This document shows, in pieces, positions 60,101 to 64,000 of a stretch of 64,000 bases of DNA. Source of the stretch: an uncultured Faecalibacterium sp. (GTDB taxonomy: Bacteria; Bacillota; Clostridia; Oscillospirales; Ruminococcaceae); contig CAKTEM010000005.1 in NCBI GenBank assembly GCA_934548045.1, positions 62,001 to 126,000 of the forward strand, read 5' to 3'. Under the pieces are notes generated by a model. It ran no database searches and was not told where the DNA came from. It was given only the letters and a program-made list of their open reading frames with translations. Made by a program: the position numbers and the translations under genes. Numbering within the stretch: the first letter of the stretch is position 1; each line of letters opens with the position of its first letter.

Positions 60101-60493
60101 ACCCGTGACAAGGCCGCCCGGAGTGTGGAATATAAGATCGACGGTCTGGTGGTGGATGAGCCGCGCGTCTTCGATGCAATGGACGCCGCCGAGACCGGCA
60201 AATACCTGCCTTTCTCGTTCCGGAACGGCGCGCCCAGCCCCTACCAGAAGGACAAGCGCGCCGACATCGCCAAGCTGAACCGCATCCAGCTGCATCTGGA
60301 TGACCTCGTGACCCAGATGGGCGAACAGCTCTATGGCGGACAGATCGACGCCGAGCCGCTGGTGACTGGCCGAAGCCCCTGCCAGTGGTGTGATTACGGC
60401 TTCATCTGCTGCCACGAGACCGGCATCGGCGAACGGGCGTTGGAAGCCCCTGCAAAACCCTTTGAACCCGAAGAAGAGGAGGAAGAGCCGTGA
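57149..60493 (+). CDS. addB: ATP-dependent nuclease/helicase subunit AddB
   Basis: 1114 aa inactive-helicase plus nuclease subunit of AddAB, which resects double-strand breaks and loads RecA at Chi. Walker A GGSGSGKTTLLYEQI (residues 7-21). The iron-sulfur cluster cysteines are intact: C762 (YYTCRYGYF), C1078, C1081 and C1087 (CQWCDYGFIC), the same 3-6 spacing as in Bacillus. Nuclease block near VVDYKTGSKKLDLKEVYCGL. ATG after GGGAGG. Its stop overlaps the GTG of addA. Likely promoter: extended TGA-TACAAT at 57111-57119. Confidence 0.95.
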   Translation: MLKLVLGGSGSGKTTLLYEQIKARAKAGQRSILLVPEQFTSATEARIYRELGDALSANVESFSFTSLAEKILSTEGGEAVQTLTDAGRAVLVRRALEELQDNVHYYYRHRRSAAFCQMASETIDELKSAGLSGDQLASLAENCGAERGKLAELALIFKGYETLLAHTGMDPADRLELAAARLEDALARGELPGFLKDRAVFIDEFDTFNAPKKRLMGAMLAALPTVTVALCDDGTPMIPGDLGLFSGAKQVAAQLRQLARKNGAEVAAPILLRRDVRHKNAPGLAALTEILETGSCEPLDDPAPEVHIFAAPSREEEARAAAGAIRRLMRQGVRCEKIAVVCRDISKYRAAVRYEFRMAEIPLYCDEPTTPEFSAPAAAVRALLALARGAEMTEQLTALAKTGLCQLTEEQVCALENYAFTWSPTASAWREEFKKSPKGFGGRELTEEDLKNQQDAETARKLLMDAVDEMRGKVRNANAEQISRAIYFCLKKLGAEEQQAAQVESIRAERGIPAAEEAAREWNVVMGLLNEMAQLLGNQTVTIPEYEDLFGLILRSSDLGHIPQTLDAVVLASAGKMRLDDPDYVFVLGLAEGEFPTAPGESGLLTHADRDALMANQIDLPDCFENRVVREQVCFYKALTAPAKELWMSWPKGAGLTLCAALEPIVDALSPQPPELELADLAATPADGLDCLGGGWDLTDTERVSLTEALRTPGEEEPEGLKLLRRMASNPPKKISDLHSLEDLLGRRLRISPSQLEKYYTCRYGYFLQYVLGLKPRRRAELSADQSGTLMHWVLQMALDPNPGPDNPCAQMMEPFTELDDEAIATLASMLVDEYARQYLPEDTARFAYLLSRLKKSMTSLLCYLRDEQRQSSFRPVACELKIGGGEDAVPSQVYRLSDGRTVQLIGTVDRADEWVEEDGTRWVRVVDYKTGSKKLDLKEVYCGLDCQMLLYLFSLTRDKSGRFTGAEPAGVLYLLADPAPETTTRDKAARSVEYKIDGLVVDEPRVFDAMDAAETGKYLPFSFRNGAPSPYQKDKRADIAKLNRIQLHLDDLVTQMGEQLYGGQIDAEPLVTGRSPCQWCDYGFICCHETGIGERALEAPAKPFEPEEEEEEP

Positions 60494-63400
60494 GTGAACC
60501 CAAGTGGACAAAAGCCCAGCGTGCCGCCATCGACGACCGGGGCGGCGCATTGCTGGTGAGTGCGGCGGCCGGAAGCGGCAAGACGGCTGTTCTGACCGAG
60601 CGCGCCGTGCAGCTCATCACTGACCCGGAACACCCGGCGGACGCCGACCGTCTTCTCATCGTGACCTTTACCAACGCGGCGGCGGCAGAACTCCGCGCCC
60701 GAATCGGGCAGGCACTGCTCCGGAAAAGCCAGCAGAGCCCGGCAAACGCCGCCCTCCGCCGTCAACGGATGCTGCTTCAGCGCGCACCCATCTGCACGAT
60801 TGACGCCTTCTGCCTCGACCTGCTCCGCAAGCACTTTCAGGCGTTGGACATCCCACCGGATTTCTCTCCGGCCGACCCCGGAAGCGTCGAGATTTTAAGA
60901 GCATCCGCCCTGTCCGAGACGCTGGAAAATGCCTACCGCGACCCGGCTTTCTGCGAGTTCGCCGACCTGTACGGCAAGGGCCGCACCGACCGTGCCGCCG
61001 GGGAGACGATCTTGCAGGTCTACGATTTCCTCCGCGCTCTGCCCGACTACGACAAAAAGCTGGACGAGTGGCTGGCCCCGTGGGAAACCGAGAACGGCTT
61101 TACAGGTACCTGCTGGCATGACCTGCTGTTGGCTGAAACGGCCCGTTCTGCCAAAGCTGCCCGGGAGCTTCTGACGGCGGCACTGGCCGACTGCAAAGAG
61201 GACTTTATCATGGCGCAGGCCGACGCGGACGCCAGCAAAAAGACCGCCGCCGCCAAAGCCAAGGCAGTGCTGTCGGTCAACGAGAAATTCGCCGAACCGC
61301 TGGAACGTCTCGAGACGTCCACCGCCCTGCTGGGCGATGTGGAGCGTCTGGCACAGGTCGGCGAGTGGTCGCCCCTGTATGACCGGCTGACGCCCTATGT
61401 CCTCGGGATGGAGCCGATGCCCGGCCTGAAAAATCTGAAAAAGCGGCTGACTGGTGAACACAAATCCGCCGTCAAGACCCGTGCGGATGAAGCAACATCG
61501 CTTTTCGGTGAAATATTGGAACTGATCTCGTGCAGTGAGGACGAAGCCGAAGCCGACCGCAAGGCGGCTCTGCCACGGCTCCGCGCCCTGTTTGCGGCTG
61601 TCCGGGATTTCGATGCCCGGTTCTCGGCAAAAAAACGGGAGCGGAAACTGCTGGAATTCAGCGATTTCGAGCATTTTGCCCTGAAACTCCTGCGTGACGC
61701 AGACGGCACGCCCACCGCCCTTTGTGAGACGATACGTCAGAACTACGCCGCCGTCATGGTGGACGAGTATCAGGACACGAACGCGTTGCAGGACGCGCTG
61801 TACCGCTGTCTGGCAACGCCGTCGGGCGATGACTTGTTCCTCGTCGGTGACCTGAAACAGAGCATCTACCGCTTCCGTCAGGCCGACCCCAGCATCTTCC
61901 GAGAGAAACTGGACACCTGGCCGCTCCTGCCCGGCGAGACGGCACGACCCCGTCCGGAAGGGGAAACGCCCGGCGAAAACGCCCTGCTGGCACTGGATGC
62001 GAACTTCCGCTCCGCGCCGCAGGTGGTGGAAGGCATCAACTTCCTGTTCGAGCGGCTCATGACGCCCCAGCTGGGTGATACGGCTTACGGCGACGGCCAG
62101 CGTCTGGTCTACGGTGCGCCCGGCGAGTATGAGGGAAGTGTCGAGGCACATTTCCTGCCCGACGACGAAGCCGAGACGGACGCCGAGTGGATCGCCCAGA
62201 AAATTCTGAACATGGTGCGCTCCGAATATCCGGTGCGTGAGGGCAGTGAGACTCGGCCAGTGCGGTACGAGGACTGCTGTATCCTGCTGGCGGCGCGCGG
62301 CGACTTCCCGGCCTACACCGAAGCCCTGACCGAAGTCGGCATCCCGGTCTACGCCGACGCAAGAGAAAACCTGCTGGACGCGCCGCACATCCGGCCGCTC
62401 ATCGCTCTGCTGCGCATCATCGACAACCCGGCGCAGGATATCTATCTGGCGGCGGCGATGCTCGGCCCACTGTTTGGGTTCACGGACGATGATTTGGTCC
62501 GTCTCCGGGCGCAGAGCGCGAAGATGGCCGAGGAAATGCAGAAGCAGGAGGAAGCCGAACAGCCCGAAACGTCGGACGCTCAGCCGAAACCCAAAACCAA
62601 GCGAAAGATGAGCCTTTACGGTGCATTGATCCTGACCGTCAACAGCGGCGAGGAGGACGAATTCACCGAAAAAGTGAAGCACTTCTATGCCCGGTTGAAC
62701 GAACTGCGCCGGATGGCCCGGAGCGTTCCGACCGAACAATTGCTCGAAGAGATTTTCGCTTCCACCGGCTATCTGGCCGCACTGGGCGTCATGGAAAACG
62801 GTACCCGACGCCGGGAGGATGCCCGGAAGTTTGCGACATTCTGCGCCAGCGCAGGCAGCGGCGGCATCTCGGCTCTGGTGCGTGCCATCGACGCGGCGGC
62901 ACTGGCCGGAACCACCGGACAGGACACCGCGCCCGGCGGCTCTCGTCCGGGATGCGTTACCATCATGACCATCCACCGCTCGAAGGGCTTGCAGTTCCCG
63001 GTGGTGTTCGTGGCCGATACGGCCCGGCGGTTCAACGCGATGGATACCCGTCAGCCGGTTCTTCTCCACCGGAACTACGGTGCCGGTCTGCGCCTCCGCC
63101 CGGAAGCAGGCGAGGGAGCCTACAAGACGGCGGCATATACCGCCCTGTCCAACGTCCACGCGCAGGAGATGCGGAGCGAACAGATGCGTCTGCTCTATGT
63201 CGCCCTGACCCGTGCGCAGGACAAATTGATTCTGACGATCCCCCTCGGCATCACCAAGACGACCAACCCCTTCGCCCGTGCCGCGGCATTTCTGGCGGCA
63301 GGCGCAGGGGAGACGCTTAACTTGCAGGCGAACAGCTTCGCCGACTGGCTGCGGACGGCACTTCTCGTCCACCCGGACGGAAAACTCCTCCGCCGTCTGG

Positions 63401-64000
63401 CGGAAAATCTGGAACTGCCCTTTGTGGACAGCAAGAGCCGCATCGACATCTCTATCCCCGACCCGAATGTGATACCGTTCAAAATTGAGGTGGAGAGCGT
63501 CTCTATCGACGGCGTGGAACTGCCGCTCACCGGCGAGGAAGAACCGGCACCCGACCCGGAGCTGGTGGAAAAACTGCGAGAGGGCTTCCGCTGGCAGTAT
63601 CCGGCGGCAAAGCTGGCGGAAGTTCCAGCCAAGGTCAGCGTGACGAGCATCGTCCACAAGTCGGAACAGACCACGCTGGAACGCCCGGGCTTCCTCTCCA
63701 AAGACGGCCTGACCGCCGCCGAGATGGGTACCGCCCTCCACGCTTTCCTCGAACATGCCGACTTTGCGGCACTGGCAAAGGCAAAGCCGCAGGGCGAAGA
63801 CGCCCTCTGCGCCGCGATTCTGGAAGAGCGTCAGCGTCAGCTGGACGCCCAGCTCATGCCGCCTGAAATTGCGGAGAAGCTGGACATCGGCAAGATACGG
63901 CTCTTCGTCGAGAGCGAGGCGTTCCGCAAGATTTGTGAAGCGGAACAGGTCCTGCGAGAACTGGACTTCATCACGGCTCTGCCAGCGGCGGCAGTTCTGG
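60490..64000 (+). CDS. addA: ATP-dependent helicase/nuclease subunit AddA (cut by window edge)
   Basis: UvrD-type 3'-5' helicase and RecB-type nuclease. 1170 codons are present; the end is outside. Motifs: Q-type TKAQRAAIDDRGGALLVSAA then AAGSGKTAVLTERAV (Walker A, about 26-40), TFTNAAAAELRARI, MVDEYQDTNALQDALYRC (DExx, about 423), VGDLKQSIYRFRQADPSIF, ITIMTIHRSKGLQFPVVFVA and LYVALTRAQDKLILTI. GTG start overlaps the addB stop, so the two are coupled. The C-terminal nuclease domain (GxALHAFLEH begins near 63730) is only partly included. Confidence 0.96.
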   Translation, partial: MSEPKWTKAQRAAIDDRGGALLVSAAAGSGKTAVLTERAVQLITDPEHPADADRLLIVTFTNAAAAELRARIGQALLRKSQQSPANAALRRQRMLLQRAPICTIDAFCLDLLRKHFQALDIPPDFSPADPGSVEILRASALSETLENAYRDPAFCEFADLYGKGRTDRAAGETILQVYDFLRALPDYDKKLDEWLAPWETENGFTGTCWHDLLLAETARSAKAARELLTAALADCKEDFIMAQADADASKKTAAAKAKAVLSVNEKFAEPLERLETSTALLGDVERLAQVGEWSPLYDRLTPYVLGMEPMPGLKNLKKRLTGEHKSAVKTRADEATSLFGEILELISCSEDEAEADRKAALPRLRALFAAVRDFDARFSAKKRERKLLEFSDFEHFALKLLRDADGTPTALCETIRQNYAAVMVDEYQDTNALQDALYRCLATPSGDDLFLVGDLKQSIYRFRQADPSIFREKLDTWPLLPGETARPRPEGETPGENALLALDANFRSAPQVVEGINFLFERLMTPQLGDTAYGDGQRLVYGAPGEYEGSVEAHFLPDDEAETDAEWIAQKILNMVRSEYPVREGSETRPVRYEDCCILLAARGDFPAYTEALTEVGIPVYADARENLLDAPHIRPLIALLRIIDNPAQDIYLAAAMLGPLFGFTDDDLVRLRAQSAKMAEEMQKQEEAEQPETSDAQPKPKTKRKMSLYGALILTVNSGEEDEFTEKVKHFYARLNELRRMARSVPTEQLLEEIFASTGYLAALGVMENGTRRREDARKFATFCASAGSGGISALVRAIDAAALAGTTGQDTAPGGSRPGCVTIMTIHRSKGLQFPVVFVADTARRFNAMDTRQPVLLHRNYGAGLRLRPEAGEGAYKTAAYTALSNVHAQEMRSEQMRLLYVALTRAQDKLILTIPLGITKTTNPFARAAAFLAAGAGETLNLQANSFADWLRTALLVHPDGKLLRRLAENLELPFVDSKSRIDISIPDPNVIPFKIEVESVSIDGVELPLTGEEEPAPDPELVEKLREGFRWQYPAAKLAEVPAKVSVTSIVHKSEQTTLERPGFLSKDGLTAAEMGTALHAFLEHADFAALAKAKPQGEDALCAAILEERQRQLDAQLMPPEIAEKLDIGKIRLFVESEAFRKICEAEQVLRELDFITALPAAAVL

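Noticed and set aside
58814..60550. 578-codon minus-strand open frame
   Set aside because: Antisense to addB with intact Fe-S cysteines; treated as a shadow.
60895..63756. Very long open frame (953 codons) on the minus strand
   Set aside because: It lies wholly antisense to addA, whose helicase motifs are continuous; such frames arise from GC-rich codon bias. The peptide has no recognisable domain.

Overview
The window is a chromosomal stretch of a GC-rich Firmicute, most likely a Clostridia member of the Oscillospiraceae/Ruminococcaceae close to Faecalibacterium. This is inferred from the TTGACA/TATAAT-type promoters with strong AGGAGG ribosome sites, the T-box and L10-leader attenuators, the AddAB rather than RecBCD nuclease, the SpoIIR homologue, and a family of dispersed short palindromic repeats at gene ends. 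No prophage, transposase, CRISPR array, rRNA or tRNA gene was seen. Almost everything is ordinary core genome.

Layout. 1-1015: 5' part of glycogen phosphorylase (minus). 1.5-10.6 kb: a cell-shape block, zapA, U32 peptidase, dut, maf, mreB, mreC, mreD, mrdA (PBP2), mgsA. 10.8-12.1 kb: MATE exporter with a palindromic operator over its promoter. 12.45-15.7 kb: a T-box (UGG specifier, so tryptophan) ahead of a trpXYZ-type ABC transporter. 16-20.2 kb (minus): ddl, murI, a DUF1934 protein and argS. 20.4-24.1 kb: rpmG, secE, nusG, rplK, rplA, then an L10 leader with rplJ and rplL. 24.2-25.5 kb: an SPFH membrane protein overlapping a ribbon-helix-helix protein. 26-29.7 kb: pgk, tpiA, gpmI. 29.8-33 kb: an HD-GYP-like protein and a leucine-rich-repeat lipoprotein. 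33-34.8 kb: patatin-like phospholipase and xpt. 34.9-41.4 kb: a rearranged division cluster, class B PBP (minus), ftsW-like, murA, ftsZ and a coiled-coil protein. 41.5-43.7 kb: a DUF3796/XRE pair and a small minus-strand group (Pro/Asp-rich protein, YdbC/PC4, HD protein). 43.8-47.7 kb: sbcC and sbcD. 47.8-50.8 kb (minus): ACT protein, UPF0210 protein, spoIIR and a peptidoglycan-binding protein. 51-53.9 kb: Lrp regulator, aminotransferase, ispE, DUF378. 54.1-57 kb: a redoxin-like protein, a structured non-coding RNA candidate, a DUF1292 protein, a cyclophilin-type lipoprotein and ruvX. 57.1-64 kb: addB and the start of addA.

How it fits together. Three blocks supply cell-wall growth and division (mre/mrdA, ddl/murI, ftsI/ftsW/murA/ftsZ), one supplies translation, one lower glycolysis, and two supply double-strand-break processing (SbcCD, AddAB). 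The points most worth a second look are: the palindromic repeat family whose ends supply stop codons of flanking genes; three genes whose Shine-Dalgarno lies in the 3' arm of a strong hairpin; the structured RNA near 55.1 kb, which partly resembles a cobalamin riboswitch; SpoIIR in a lineage usually regarded as non-sporulating; and the tandem-repeat operator over the DUF3796/XRE promoter. I found no clearly new multi-gene system.
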